Virus record (IMG/VR): IMGVR_UViG_3300031576_000077
Location: 1 to 48,105 of that record
Reading direction: 5' to 3' (one strand)
DNA length: 48,105 bases
Source: a virus
Positions 30,792 to 38,891 of this stretch are shown here, piece by piece; positions within the stretch are counted from its first letter, which is position 1, and each line of letters opens with the position of its first letter. The notes beneath the pieces were generated by a model, which was not told where the DNA came from, searched no databases, and worked only from the letters and a program-made list of their open reading frames with translations. The position numbers and the translations under genes were made by a program.

Positions 30792-31709
30792 ATGCTTCGG
30801 CTGGTCACGGGCAAGGCGAAGTTCGCCACCTTCCAGCGTCGGGTCGGCGGGCCGCGCGCGCTCGCTGTTGGACTCCTCGAGCTGCTCTGGCACTTCACCG
30901 CCGCGAACGCTGCTGATGGTTCGATCGGGCAGCACTCCGACGAGGAGATCGAGGCGTGGATCGGGTGGAATGGCGAGCCTGGCGCGCTAGTCGAGGCCCT
31001 CGTCGCCTCGCGCTGGGTCGATCGCGTCGCTGGCGCGGCACGGCTCTACACCCACGACTGGCACGACCACGCGGACCGCTCGGTGCACATGCGCCTCGGG
31101 CGGGAGCGGCGCCGCTTCGGAAACGGCACCGCGCCGAAGCTCGGATACCTGCCGGCGGACGAGCGCAGGGCAGCAGATGAGTGGTACGCCGGACATCCGC
31201 AGGAACCCGCGCCGGAAGTCCGGCGGAATTCCGCCGAGGTCGTAGGGCAGGGGCAGGGGCAGAGGGCAGGGGCAGAGGAGCAGGGGCAGGAGCAGAGGAA
31301 GAAGAGGCGGCCTCCGGCCGCTTCGGCGGCTCCCGCCGCCGCACCTACGACCGAACCTGCAGCCCCCGAACCGCTGCCGCCCGAAGATCCGGCGGAAGGA
31401 TTCGAGGCCGAGAAGCTGATCAACCTGCTCGGAGCCGAAAACCGCGAGCGCGCGCTGCCATGGCTCGTCGAGTCGCTCCCGCACCTGGTGGCGGCGGCAC
31501 GGAAGGACCTCGCGGCGAAGAAGATGCCGCGGCCGGATCGCGACGCACTCACCGCTGCCGTGAAGGAACGCATGTTCGCGTTCTGGAAGCAGCACAAGCT
31601 CGGAGGCGGCACAGCGACAGAGGCGCGCGCCTCGCCGCTGAAGCGCTTCGATGCCCCGCCCACCGTCGAGCAGATCCGGGAGGCCTACCGCGGCCAGGGG
31701 AGAGCATGA
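30792..31709 (+). CDS. Replication initiator (lambda O-like position)
   Basis: 305 residues with GAGGAGG 8 bases before the ATG. The N-terminal ~110 residues (FATFQRRVGGPRALAVGLLELLWHFTAANAADGSIGQHSDEEIEAWIGW) are a winged-helix domain typical of phage replication initiators/DnaT-like proteins. A low-complexity Gln/Gly/Glu linker (~150-175) is encoded by G-rich repeats, followed by a Pro/Ala region and a helical C-terminal domain. As in lambda O, the linker-coding DNA is a candidate origin. It is coupled to a helicase-loader-position gene (ATGA). Confidence 0.65.
   Translation: MLRLVTGKAKFATFQRRVGGPRALAVGLLELLWHFTAANAADGSIGQHSDEEIEAWIGWNGEPGALVEALVASRWVDRVAGAARLYTHDWHDHADRSVHMRLGRERRRFGNGTAPKLGYLPADERRAADEWYAGHPQEPAPEVRRNSAEVVGQGQGQRAGAEEQGQEQRKKRRPPAASAAPAAAPTTEPAAPEPLPPEDPAEGFEAEKLINLLGAENRERALPWLVESLPHLVAAARKDLAAKKMPRPDRDALTAAVKERMFAFWKQHKLGGGTATEARASPLKRFDAPPTVEQIREAYRGQGRA
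31221..31308 (+). other. Candidate replication origin within initiator gene
   Basis: A 16-bp perfect palindrome CGGCGGAATTCCGCCG (31221-31236) is followed by direct repeats of GGGCAG/GGGGCAG and GAGCAG (31243-31308), with several G-tracts able to form G-quadruplexes. An initiator gene with internal iteron-like repeats is the lambda ori arrangement. The repeats are degenerate and GC-rich without an AT-rich unwinding element nearby, so this stays a candidate. Confidence 0.4.
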
Positions 31710-32284
31710 GCCAGGGACGCAGCGAGCACGAGGACATGGTCTTCCGCGCCGTGCAGCGCCTCTTTGCGCTGTACGAGCGCGGAAACGACCCACAGCGCGC
31801 AGGTGCCTATGCGCGCGCGCTGGTGCGCCTTCCGATCGATCGCCTCGAGCGCGCGATCGAGTGGGCCGAGACGACGTGGGAGCAGAAGAGCCCGCCGCCC
31901 GTGCCGTGGCTGCTGCGCGTCGCCTGGCACGGCAAGCCCGGCACGAAGGCCGACGAGCAGGCGGAGCAGGAGAACGTCAAGGTCCTCAGGTACTACCTCG
32001 AGCACTTCTCGATGGCCGACTGGTACGAGTTCCGGCGATCGTTCGGCTACGCGCCAACCGAAGCGCTCTACGTGAAGCTCGGGCTGGCGGCGCCGGCGGG
32101 GGTCACGTTCGTCGCGCCCGATCCGGCCTGGTGCAAAGCGGAGCGAGAACGCCAACGCGCTCGGACGCGGGAAGCGTTCCGCCGCCTCAATCGGCAGCAC
32201 GGCATCGCGCTGCCAGAGCCCGACGCGATGACGCGCGTCGCTCTAGGGCAGCAGCGTGCCGAGAACGCGGACCTGCCGTTCTGA
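31706..32284 (+). CDS. Possible helicase loader (lambda P position)
   Basis: 192 residues, ATGA overlap with the initiator. Predicted helical with conserved-looking LPIDRLERAIEWAETTWEQKSPPPVPWLLRVAWHG and a C-terminal tail. No Walker motif, so it is not DnaC-type. Function assigned by gene order only (initiator followed by loader). Confidence 0.4.
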   Translation: MSQGRSEHEDMVFRAVQRLFALYERGNDPQRAGAYARALVRLPIDRLERAIEWAETTWEQKSPPPVPWLLRVAWHGKPGTKADEQAEQENVKVLRYYLEHFSMADWYEFRRSFGYAPTEALYVKLGLAAPAGVTFVAPDPAWCKAERERQRARTREAFRRLNRQHGIALPEPDAMTRVALGQQRAENADLPF

Positions 32285-32706
32285 TGCCGGCCGCGGACCG
32301 GAGCGCGCCTGGCTGGTGGAGCGCTGGTCGCGCGCTCTGCCGCGCGTGCGGCGGCGCGTTCACGCCCTCGCGTCTCATCGAGGGCGTCACGATCGCGTGC
32401 GACGCCGAGGCCTGCCAGCTCTGGGCCGAGAGCTACCGAGAAGCGCTCCGATTCGGCTCCGAGCTGCCGCCGGAGTACGGCATGAGGCAGCCGGAAGTGG
32501 CCCCAGTTTCGACGATCGCGCCGGCGAAGGCCACGCGGTCCAAGACGAGGCGCGATCGCGCGCGAGACACGAACCGTGCGTTCCGACAGGAAGCGAAGCG
32601 GGTCACCGCGCAGGCGACAGCAAACCAACGCAAGCAGATCGCGCTGGAGCAGGCCCACTCGAGGTTCCGGGGCGAAGAGCAGATCGTCGCGGAGAAGTTC
32701 CTTTGA
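32284..32706 (+). CDS. Zinc-ribbon early protein
   Basis: 140 residues, TGATG overlap. CRACGGAFTPSRLIEGVTIACDAEAC is a zinc ribbon, followed by a basic helical region (TRSKTRRDRARDTNRAFRQEAKR). A Nin-like protein of the region between replication and late control is plausible. Unknown function. Confidence 0.5.
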   Translation: MPAADRSAPGWWSAGRALCRACGGAFTPSRLIEGVTIACDAEACQLWAESYREALRFGSELPPEYGMRQPEVAPVSTIAPAKATRSKTRRDRARDTNRAFRQEAKRVTAQATANQRKQIALEQAHSRFRGEEQIVAEKFL

Positions 32707-33089
32707 ATCTGCGCCTATCTCTCGCGCAGCCCGCCATGAACCGCACCGAGCGCGCCTACGCACAGCAGCTCGAGCTGCGGCGGCGCGCGGGTGAGCTCCA
32801 GTGGTGGGCCTTCGAGCCGCTGAAGCTGCGGCTCGCGGACAGCACCTTCTACACGCCAGACTTCGTGGTGCTGCTCGCGGATGGAACGCTCGAGGCGCAC
32901 GAGGTGAAGGCGACGTGGACGAAGGGGCGCCACCGCGGCCGCGCCGGTTGGCAGGAGGACGCGCGCGTGAAGGTGAAGGTCGCGGCATCGCTCTTCCCGT
33001 GGATCCAGTTCGTCGCGCTCAACCCTCTCGCAGGTGGCTGGAACGAGGAGCGCTTCGAGGCGAGGCCGCTCGGGCAGGGGGCGGCATGA
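32703..33089 (+). CDS. DUF1064-type PD-(D/E)XK nuclease
   Basis: 128 residues from TTG 32703, which overlaps the previous stop (TTGA) and has GGAG 8 bases upstream; an ATG at 32736 lacks a ribosome-binding site. Signature: MNRTERAYAQQLELRRRAGELQWWAFEPLKLRLADSTFYTPDF (E16, D53) then LEAHEVKATW (E67-x-K69). The DUF1064 family is a phage nuclease group, possibly a Holliday-junction or structure-specific endonuclease. Confidence 0.8.
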   Translation: MNLRLSLAQPAMNRTERAYAQQLELRRRAGELQWWAFEPLKLRLADSTFYTPDFVVLLADGTLEAHEVKATWTKGRHRGRAGWQEDARVKVKVAASLFPWIQFVALNPLAGGWNEERFEARPLGQGAA

Positions 33090-33760
33090 GCTATCCGCTC
33101 GCCGGCATCCGGGACGCTGAAGATGCGCTGCGCACGTACCTCGACCTTGCGAATGGCGGAGGACAGGCAAGGAGCCTCGATCTCTACGAGACGAGGGACG
33201 CCTGCGATCGCTGTGGTGGCGGGCCGCGCACGCAGAGAGGGCGCCGCGGGCGCGAGATGGACGTCTGCGCGAGCTGCGGATCACCCTGGAAGGGCCGAAG
33301 CGTGCCGCTGCTCGAGCCGCGGGGCCGCAGTCGGTCCAGCGAGCGGGAGACAGCGAGGCCGAGGAAGAAGCGCCCGACCACGCGCGTTCGCCGCGGGGAG
33401 CTGGCGCCCGTCGAGCACGCCGCCGTGATCCTCGTGTATCTGAGGCGCGTGATCGAGACGAGGCCGCGCGATGCGACGGACGCGGAGTGGCGCTTCGACC
33501 TACGAGCGTTCGCCGTGTGGACGGAGGGTAAGGGCCGCAGCTACGCGGTCGCAGCGGAGTTCGGCGCCGAGTTGTTCCCCCAAGCGGTCACCCCCAGCCG
33601 CTGGTGGAGCGAGTGGAAGGTGCGCGAGGCGTGCAAGCGAGCGCGCGACGTGATCGAGCGTCGGCTGCACAGGGGGTGGAAGGAATGGCGGGACGAAGGA
33701 TCGCGCTCTCGACGGCTGCGCAGCTCCTCGGTTGCAGCGTCTGGACCGTCCGCCGCATGA
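33086..33760 (+). CDS. Zinc-ribbon protein, possible late regulator
   Basis: 224 residues, ATGA overlap. A zinc ribbon CDRCGGGPR...DVCASCGSPWKG is followed by a basic linker (RKKRPTTRVRRGE) and a helical C-terminal domain (HAAVILVYLRRVIETRP...SRWWSEWKVREACKRARDVIERRL). Last large gene before the late region, like lambda Q, so an antiterminator or activator is a reasonable guess, not proven by any motif. Confidence 0.45.
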   Translation: MSYPLAGIRDAEDALRTYLDLANGGGQARSLDLYETRDACDRCGGGPRTQRGRRGREMDVCASCGSPWKGRSVPLLEPRGRSRSSERETARPRKKRPTTRVRRGELAPVEHAAVILVYLRRVIETRPRDATDAEWRFDLRAFAVWTEGKGRSYAVAAEFGAELFPQAVTPSRWWSEWKVREACKRARDVIERRLHRGWKEWRDEGSRSRRLRSSSVAASGPSAA

Positions 33761-33888
33761 TCGTGCGCGGCGAGCTGAAGACGGGCGAGCGGCGGAGCTG
33801 CAACCTGAAGTCGTGGTGGACCGTGGAGGCGGCGGAGATCGCGCAGGTCGGAAAAGAGCGTGGAACGTTCCACGCGGAACACTCTTGA
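33685..33888 (+). CDS. Small HTH protein (excisionase-like fold)
   Basis: 67 residues from ATG 33685 (GGAAGGA upstream), overlapping the previous gene by 76 bases in another frame. The HTH ALSTAAQLLGCSVWTVRRMIVRGELKT is of the MerR/AlpA/Xis type. Its coding end contains an unusual pair of palindromes (33859-33881). Confidence 0.6.
   Translation: MAGRRIALSTAAQLLGCSVWTVRRMIVRGELKTGERRSCNLKSWWTVEAAEIAQVGKERGTFHAEHS
33859..33881. repeat. Interlocking palindromes, parS-like
   Basis: CGTGGAACGTTCCACG (33859-33874) is a 16-bp perfect palindrome. Overlapping it, CGTTCCACGCGGAACA (33866-33881) matches the bacterial parS sequence TGTTCCACGTGGAACA in 14 of 16 positions. It lies in the 3' end of the small HTH gene. 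Could bind a ParB-like protein (phage or host) or a dimeric repressor. Confidence 0.45.
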
Positions 33889-34099
33889 GCACCGACTGTG
33901 CAGCGACTGAGCACGAGGCGCGCGGCGTGCACAAGAGTGCACAAAAATCTGCGTCGAGCGCGTGCGAAAAGGCTCGACTTCCCTCCGGGAACAGGGCATC
34001 AATCATCTATGATCGCGCGGGCTGCACTCATTCGCCTGGAATCGTCGGGGGGCGTGCACAGCCGGGAGAGTGCAGGCCGCGGACTTCGCGCGAGCTGCT

Positions 34100-34134
34100 G
34101 GCCCGCCGGCTGACACACCGGCGGGCCTTCTCTT
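34100..34134 (+). terminator. Rho-independent terminator before the late region
   Basis: GGCCCGCCGG and CCGGCGGGCC form a 10-bp stem with an 8-base loop, followed by TTCTCTT. It closes the rightward early transcript. The gap 33889-34148 also holds repeated GTGCAC elements, TTCCCTCCGGGAA and a TATGAT -10-like hexamer at 34008 without a good -35. Confidence 0.75.
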
Positions 34135-34148
34135 ACCCAGGGTGCGTG

Positions 34149-34805
34149 ATGGTTGCCGTCTCGATCAGCCTCGACACGCGCGAGGTTCGAGACGCGATCC
34201 AAGCCCTGCGCCACGAAGGCCCGCGCGCCATCGCCGAGCTGCTGAACAAGGTCACCCTCGACGCCCGCCTCGCCGTCCAAGACGAAATCCGCGGCGTGTT
34301 CCTGTTCGCTGGCGGGCCTGGCGGAAGCACCGAAAAGTTCCTGACCAACTCCGTGCTGTTCGTTGGTGCGACACCCGACAAGCTACGCACTGACCTCTAC
34401 CTGCGGCGCGGTGGCCGCGTGATCCTCGAGCGCCACGTCGAGGGCGCGTCCATCGCAGCTACAGACCCTCGCGTCGGCCCGGACTTCGAGGGCAAGATTG
34501 CGGTGCCGAATCTCCGCGTGGTGAAGCGCGGCAAGAGCGGGCGCATCGTCGCTGCGGACACGCCGCAAGCACTCCTCCAGCGCCGAGCTCGAGGCAGAAC
34601 CCGCGGCTACCTCGACCGAGCGCGAGGGAAGATCATCAAGCGCGAGAAGGGCGGAGCCGGGCGGCTCGCCTACGCGCTGGTCGATCGCGTGAGGCTCAAG
34701 CCCACGTTCGACTTCTTCGGCGTCGCCCACCGCGAAGTGATCAAGCAGCTCCCGCGCAAGGCGGCACGTGTGCTCGAGAAGATCAACCTGCGGCGCAGCC
34801 GCTAG
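34149..34805 (+). CDS. Virion morphogenesis-like protein
   Basis: 218 residues, ATG just after the terminator. N-terminal SISLDTREVRDAIQALRHEGPRAIAELLNKVTLDARLAVQDEIRGVF is like HK97 gp10/tail-completion family helices; the C-terminal part is basic. In lambda-type phages such proteins lie after the capsid gene; here it precedes the terminase. Assignment is weak. Confidence 0.45.
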   Translation: MVAVSISLDTREVRDAIQALRHEGPRAIAELLNKVTLDARLAVQDEIRGVFLFAGGPGGSTEKFLTNSVLFVGATPDKLRTDLYLRRGGRVILERHVEGASIAATDPRVGPDFEGKIAVPNLRVVKRGKSGRIVAADTPQALLQRRARGRTRGYLDRARGKIIKREKGGAGRLAYALVDRVRLKPTFDFFGVAHREVIKQLPRKAARVLEKINLRRSR

Positions 34806-34814
34806 GGAGAATCC

Positions 34815-35318
34815 ATGCCCCTCGTCACCCGCATTGGGCTGAACGTCGCCTCGACCTACTCGACCACTGGCGACCTCTCGACCGTCCGAACGATCCCGTG
34901 GGCGTACGAGAAGATCATCAGCCTCGCGAGCGGCGTCGGCCTCAACCAGGCCGACAAGCTGTTCGTCGATCAGCGCACCGTCACCACTGGCGCAATCGAC
35001 AGCCTAGACCTCGCAGGCGGCGGGCTCCTCGATGTCGATGGCGCACCCTTCGCGCCCGCGCGCATCAAGGGGCTGATTCTCTTCGCAGCGACTGCGAACA
35101 CCACGATCCTCAGCCTCACCCGCCCCGCCAATGGCGTGCCGTTCCTCGGCGCATCTGGCGACCTCGTGACCGCGCACGCCGGCAGCCTGATCATGCTCGC
35201 CTGGCCGAGCGCGGCCGGCATCGTCGTGACCGCAGCCACCGGCGATCTGATCGACATCGTCAACGCGGCCGGTGCCTCCGCGGTCTACGACATCGCGATC
35301 TGGGGCGCGAGCGCGTAG
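34815..35318 (+). CDS. Phage structural protein (decoration/fiber-type)
   Basis: 167 residues, AGGGAGAA upstream. The pattern YSTTGDLSTVRTIPWAY, NQADKLFVDQRTVTTGAIDSLDLAGGGLLD, IKGLILFAATANTTILSL and a terminal DIAIWGAS matches a family of small beta-rich virion proteins in tailed phages. Probably on the outside of the particle. It is followed by the broken HNH gene. Confidence 0.6.
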   Translation: MPLVTRIGLNVASTYSTTGDLSTVRTIPWAYEKIISLASGVGLNQADKLFVDQRTVTTGAIDSLDLAGGGLLDVDGAPFAPARIKGLILFAATANTTILSLTRPANGVPFLGASGDLVTAHAGSLIMLAWPSAAGIVVTAATGDLIDIVNAAGASAVYDIAIWGASA

Positions 35319-35320
35319 AC

Positions 35321-35921
35321 GTGTCGTACTCCCCAGACCAGAAGGCGGCCTGGCAGAAGCGAAACAGTGCCAAGGCGGCCGAATACACGCGACGATGGGC
35401 CGAGCGACATCCCGATAGAGCCAAGGAGTCTCGCCGCCGCGGGTACGAGCGGCGAAAGGCTCGACTGAAGGCGAGCGGCCTGACATCGAAGGGTTGCGTT
35501 CGAACGCGCATAGCGTTGACACCGGAGCAGCGACTGCTCCGCCTGCGCGCGAAGCCGTAGGCGTCGGCAGGAACGAGACATAGCAGCCGCGATTGCGCTG
35601 CTAGGTGGACGCTGCAATGTGATCGAATCAACAGGCTGCGCTGGCGATGACTTCGAAGTCCTTGAAATCGACCATATCCGAGGGGATGGGAAGCTCGATC
35701 GGCCCGCCAGTGGTGGCAGCGGGCGCCGCGGCGGACGGATCATGGCCGAGTATCGAAAGCACGGCCTCGGCTTCGTTCTCTCCAAGTACCAACTGCTGTG
35801 CTCCAACTGCCACGCCCGAAAGACCAAGCGCGAAAGACGCGGAGAGCGGTCCCGTAGCTCCGTGGTTGTTGTTGGGTCCTTCGGGACACATGCAGCCACG
35901 GGTTCACCCGCGGCGCTCTAG
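35321..35921 (+). pseudogene. HNH endonuclease, frameshifted
   Basis: A GTG at 35321 opens an ORF of 79 codons (MSYSPDQKAAWQKRNSAKAAEYTRRWAERHPDRA...), the basic N-terminus typical of HNH proteins, ending at 35560. In the next frame, open from 35520, the HNH core continues: ERDIAAAIALLGGRCNV, then LEIDHIRGDG, KYQLLCSNCHARKTKRE. No start codon supports the second part before GTG 35619. A single-base indel near 35543-35563 would join them. HNH enzymes beside terminase genes help packaging in some phages, so the loss is notable. A sequencing or assembly error is possible. Confidence 0.65.
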
Positions 35922-35962
35922 CGGGCTAGCGCCAGAGTGCGCCAGGAAGCCGGGTAGTCCAG

Positions 35963-36196
35963 ATGCTCATGGGTCTACAGGGTTCCGTAGCTAAGCTCGA
36001 AGAACGTACGAACGCACTCGGCTCCAAGCTCGACGATGTGCGCGGCGATCTTCGCGGCTTCATCAGGCGCGGCGAGTTCTGGGCCGGCATCGGCATCATC
36101 GTTACGTTGCTGCTCGGCCTCTCTGGGATCTGGACCGGAGGGAAGATGGACACGGAGGCCGGGCGATTCGTCGAGGAAGCCGAGCCCATGCTCTAG
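35963..36196 (+). CDS. Small membrane protein with coiled coil
   Basis: 77 residues: an N-terminal amphipathic coiled coil (LQGSVAKLEERTNALGSKLDDVRGDLRGF), then one hydrophobic span (FWAGIGIIVTLLLGLSGIWTGG) and an acidic tail. Topology resembles XhlA/holin-accessory proteins. It sits before the terminase, outside the main lysis cassette, and may be a second lysis or membrane protein. Start could be 35963 or 35969. Confidence 0.45.
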   Translation: MLMGLQGSVAKLEERTNALGSKLDDVRGDLRGFIRRGEFWAGIGIIVTLLLGLSGIWTGGKMDTEAGRFVEEAEPML

Positions 36197-36256
36197 AGCG
36201 GCGTCGCCGGCTCCCGATCCAGCGGTCAAGAGGGAGATCGCCGCCGGAAGCCGGGT

Positions 36257-36751
36257 ATGCAGACCAGCCGTAAGCCGTGGACACAAGCCACGATCACGCA
36301 GCTGCACGAGGCGACCGGCAAGACGGACGAGTGGATCCGCCGCCGGCTCTCGGAACCTCCGTCGATCGAGCCGTCCCTGCGAACGGGGCGCGAGGTCTAC
36401 TACCGAACCGCGGCCGCCCTAGAACGGATCTACCTCGGCGGCGCTGGGCTCGATCTCACGATGGAACGCGCGAAGCTGGCGCGCGCGCAGACGGAGCAGA
36501 CAGAGCTGAAGAACGCGCTCCTGCGTGGCGAGCTGCTCGCACGAGAGGACGTGAAGAGCCACTGGGCCAGCCTGGCCCTCGCCTGTAAGGAGAAGCTGAG
36601 GGCGCTCCCGGCGCACGCCCGCGCGCGGATCCCGAGTCTCAAGAAGAAGGCGATCCTCGCGCTCGGTGAGCTCGTCGACGAGGCGCTGACGGAGCTCGCG
36701 GACGATGGTCTACCACGCACTCGCCGAAAGCCCGACGAGGGAGATCCGTGA
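36257..36751 (+). CDS. Terminase small subunit (Nu1-like)
   Basis: 164 residues. N-terminal HTH-like part (WTQATITQLHEATGKTDEWIRRRL), then a helical region with RAKLARAQTEQTELKNALLRGELLAREDVKSHWASLALACKEKL typical of phage Nu1-type small terminases. It binds the packaging start site (cos/pac) and recruits the large subunit. Its 3' end overlaps the large-subunit gene by 47 bases. Confidence 0.8.
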   Translation: MQTSRKPWTQATITQLHEATGKTDEWIRRRLSEPPSIEPSLRTGREVYYRTAAALERIYLGGAGLDLTMERAKLARAQTEQTELKNALLRGELLAREDVKSHWASLALACKEKLRALPAHARARIPSLKKKAILALGELVDEALTELADDGLPRTRRKPDEGDP

Positions 36752-38672
36752 GCTCTTCCGCCCGCCCCCGCGGCTGACGCTCAGCCAGTGGGCGGACCTC
36801 CACTACCACATGCCCGCCGAGTACGGCGGGAAGTGGCGCACCTACCCGTACCAACGCGCGATCATGGACGCGCTGACAGATCACGAAGTCGAGAAGGTCA
36901 GCGTGATGAAATCGGCGCGGGTCGGGTATACGCAGATCCTCACGGCGTTCATCGCCTACCACATCTCGCAGGACCCGTGCTCCGGCCTGGTCGTGCAGCC
37001 GACGGTCGAGGACGCCGAGGGCTACTCCAAGAAGGAACTGGCGGCGGCGCTCCGCGAGAACGAGGTGCTCCACGGCCTCGTGAAGGACCCGCGGTCGCGC
37101 GACAGCGGGAACACGATCCTCTCGAAGGAGTTCCTGGGCCGTACGCTCTGGCTCGCGGGCGCGAACGCCGGACGGGGCTTTCGCCGCATCCATGCACGCT
37201 TCGCGGCGTGCGACGAGATCGATGCCTATCCCGCGTCGGCGGGGCAAGAAGGCGACCCGATCGAGCTCGCGTGGAACCGAACGCGCGAGGCGCTGTTCGG
37301 ACGGAAGCTCTTCCTCGGCAGCACGCCGCTCGACAAGGGCAGCTCGAGGATCGAGAAGGCATACCACGAGTCGGACCGACGCCTCTACTACGTGCCGTGC
37401 CCGCACTGCCGCGAGGAGCAGCCGCTCGAGTGGGGCGGGAAGGACAAGGACTACGGCTTCAAGTGGCCGGCTGGGCGACCGGAGGAGGTCTACTACCTCT
37501 GCCGGAAGTGCCACACTGCGATCGAGGAGCGCGAGAAGCCGCGCATGATCGAGCGCGGGAGCTGGGTTGCGCACGCGCCCTTCGAAGGACACGCCGGCTT
37601 CCGAATCTGGTCGGCCTACTCACTCTCGCCGAACGCAACGTGGGTGGACATCACGAAGGAGTTCTGCCGCGTCGAGAAGGATCCAGTCCGGCTGAAGACG
37701 TGGGTCAACACGTGGCGCGGAGATACGTGGGAGGAGCGGGGTCAGGGCCTCGACGCGCACTGGCTCGAGGGGCGCCGCGAGGTGTACCCGACGCGCGAGG
37801 GCACTCCCGTGATCCCTGCTGCCGCAGTCCTGCTGACCGCCGGCGTCGACGTCCAGGACGATCGGCTCGAAGTGAAGGTCGACGCCTGGGGTGAAGGCGA
37901 GGAATCCTGGGCGCTCGAGTATCACGTCCTCCATGGCGATCCGGCGGCGCCGGCCGTCTGGAAGGAGCTCGACGGGCTGCTCGTCGCACCGCGCCGGCAT
38001 GACTCCGGAGCCGACACCTACATCCGTGGCGTCGGGATCGACACCGGCGGCCATCACACGCAGGCGGTCTACAGCTACACCAGGCCGCGATTCCGGCGCA
38101 CCATGCCGGACGGATCGCGTCAGTTCGTCTTCGCGCTGAAGGGCATGGCCGGCCACGGGAAGAAGCGCTCCGTGTGGCCGCCCTCGGCGAGCCTCAACAA
38201 CATCGGTCGCGTCCGCCTCTTCATCGTCGGTGTCGACGCCGCGAAGGAAGCGATCTACTCGCGCCTGCGGATTCAGTCGCCGGGGCCAGGCTACGTCCAC
38301 TTCCCGATCATCGAGTGGTGCAGCGCGGAGTGGTTCGCGCAGCTCACCTCCGAGCACGCGGTCCCGAAGTACGACCAGGGTAGGCACCTTCGCTACGTCT
38401 GGAAGAAGAAGAACGAGAACGCGCGCAACGAGGTGCTTGACACGAGCGTCTGCAGCTACGCGGCGCTCCAGGGCTGCATCACGTTCGGCCTGCGCTTCGA
38501 GCGCGCGAAGGCGCGGCTGATTCGTGACGCCGAGCAGCGCGTTAGCCGCGGCCCGCGTCCGTCTGCACCGCCGCCCACAATGAGCGCTCCTCAGACCGAC
38601 CAAGTGGAAGCCGTCAGCGCACCGCCGAAGAAGAAGCCGCGCGTCTGGAAGAGCCAGTACCTCGGGAGGTGA
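36705..38672 (+). CDS. Terminase large subunit (GpA family)
   Basis: 655 residues. Typical GpA features: SQWADLHYHMPAEYGGKWRTYPYQRAIMDAL at the N-terminus, ATPase motif KSARVGYT (69-76), Walker B FAACDEID (166-173), a zinc-like CPHC...C-KC segment (~230-275) and the nuclease part with GVDVQDDRLEV (~385) and IDTGGHHT. It cuts concatemeric DNA and powers packaging into the prohead. Confidence 0.95.
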   Translation: MVYHALAESPTREIRELFRPPPRLTLSQWADLHYHMPAEYGGKWRTYPYQRAIMDALTDHEVEKVSVMKSARVGYTQILTAFIAYHISQDPCSGLVVQPTVEDAEGYSKKELAAALRENEVLHGLVKDPRSRDSGNTILSKEFLGRTLWLAGANAGRGFRRIHARFAACDEIDAYPASAGQEGDPIELAWNRTREALFGRKLFLGSTPLDKGSSRIEKAYHESDRRLYYVPCPHCREEQPLEWGGKDKDYGFKWPAGRPEEVYYLCRKCHTAIEEREKPRMIERGSWVAHAPFEGHAGFRIWSAYSLSPNATWVDITKEFCRVEKDPVRLKTWVNTWRGDTWEERGQGLDAHWLEGRREVYPTREGTPVIPAAAVLLTAGVDVQDDRLEVKVDAWGEGEESWALEYHVLHGDPAAPAVWKELDGLLVAPRRHDSGADTYIRGVGIDTGGHHTQAVYSYTRPRFRRTMPDGSRQFVFALKGMAGHGKKRSVWPPSASLNNIGRVRLFIVGVDAAKEAIYSRLRIQSPGPGYVHFPIIEWCSAEWFAQLTSEHAVPKYDQGRHLRYVWKKKNENARNEVLDTSVCSYAALQGCITFGLRFERAKARLIRDAEQRVSRGPRPSAPPPTMSAPQTDQVEAVSAPPKKKPRVWKSQYLGR

Positions 38673-38675
38673 GCA

Positions 38676-38891
38676 GTGGCGACCCTCTCCGAGCTCCAGG
38701 CGCAGAAGGCAGCGCTCGAGGCCGCGCGCGGTAGCGGTGAGCTGCGGATTCGGAATCTCGACCGGGAGGTGACCTACCGGAGCATCGAGGAGATCGACAA
38801 GGCGATTGCGACGATCGACGACGCGATCGCGAAGGTCGATGGCAAGCCCAGAACCTACCGGACGCGCTTCCTAACGCGGAGCGGGTGGTGA
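38676..38891 (+). CDS. Head-tail joining protein gpW-like
   Basis: 71 residues, GTG start. LSELQAQKAALEAARGSGELRIRNLDREVTYRSIEEIDKAIATI is the gpW fold signature. Together with the portal and FII-like proteins it closes the head for tail attachment. Its stop overlaps the portal ATG (TGATG). Confidence 0.85.
   Translation: MATLSELQAQKAALEAARGSGELRIRNLDREVTYRSIEEIDKAIATIDDAIAKVDGKPRTYRTRFLTRSGW

Noticed and set aside
31243-31308. CRISPR or VNTR array
   Set aside because: Repeats are 6-7 bases, degenerate and without spacers, and they are in frame inside a gene.
33604-33684. Upstream start for the small HTH gene
   Set aside because: Adds an Arg-rich shadow of the previous gene; the ATG at 33685 has GGAAGGA.
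34898-35320. Upstream extension of the HNH frame
   Set aside because: Runs out of frame through the structural gene at 34815; Arg/His-rich shadow sequence.
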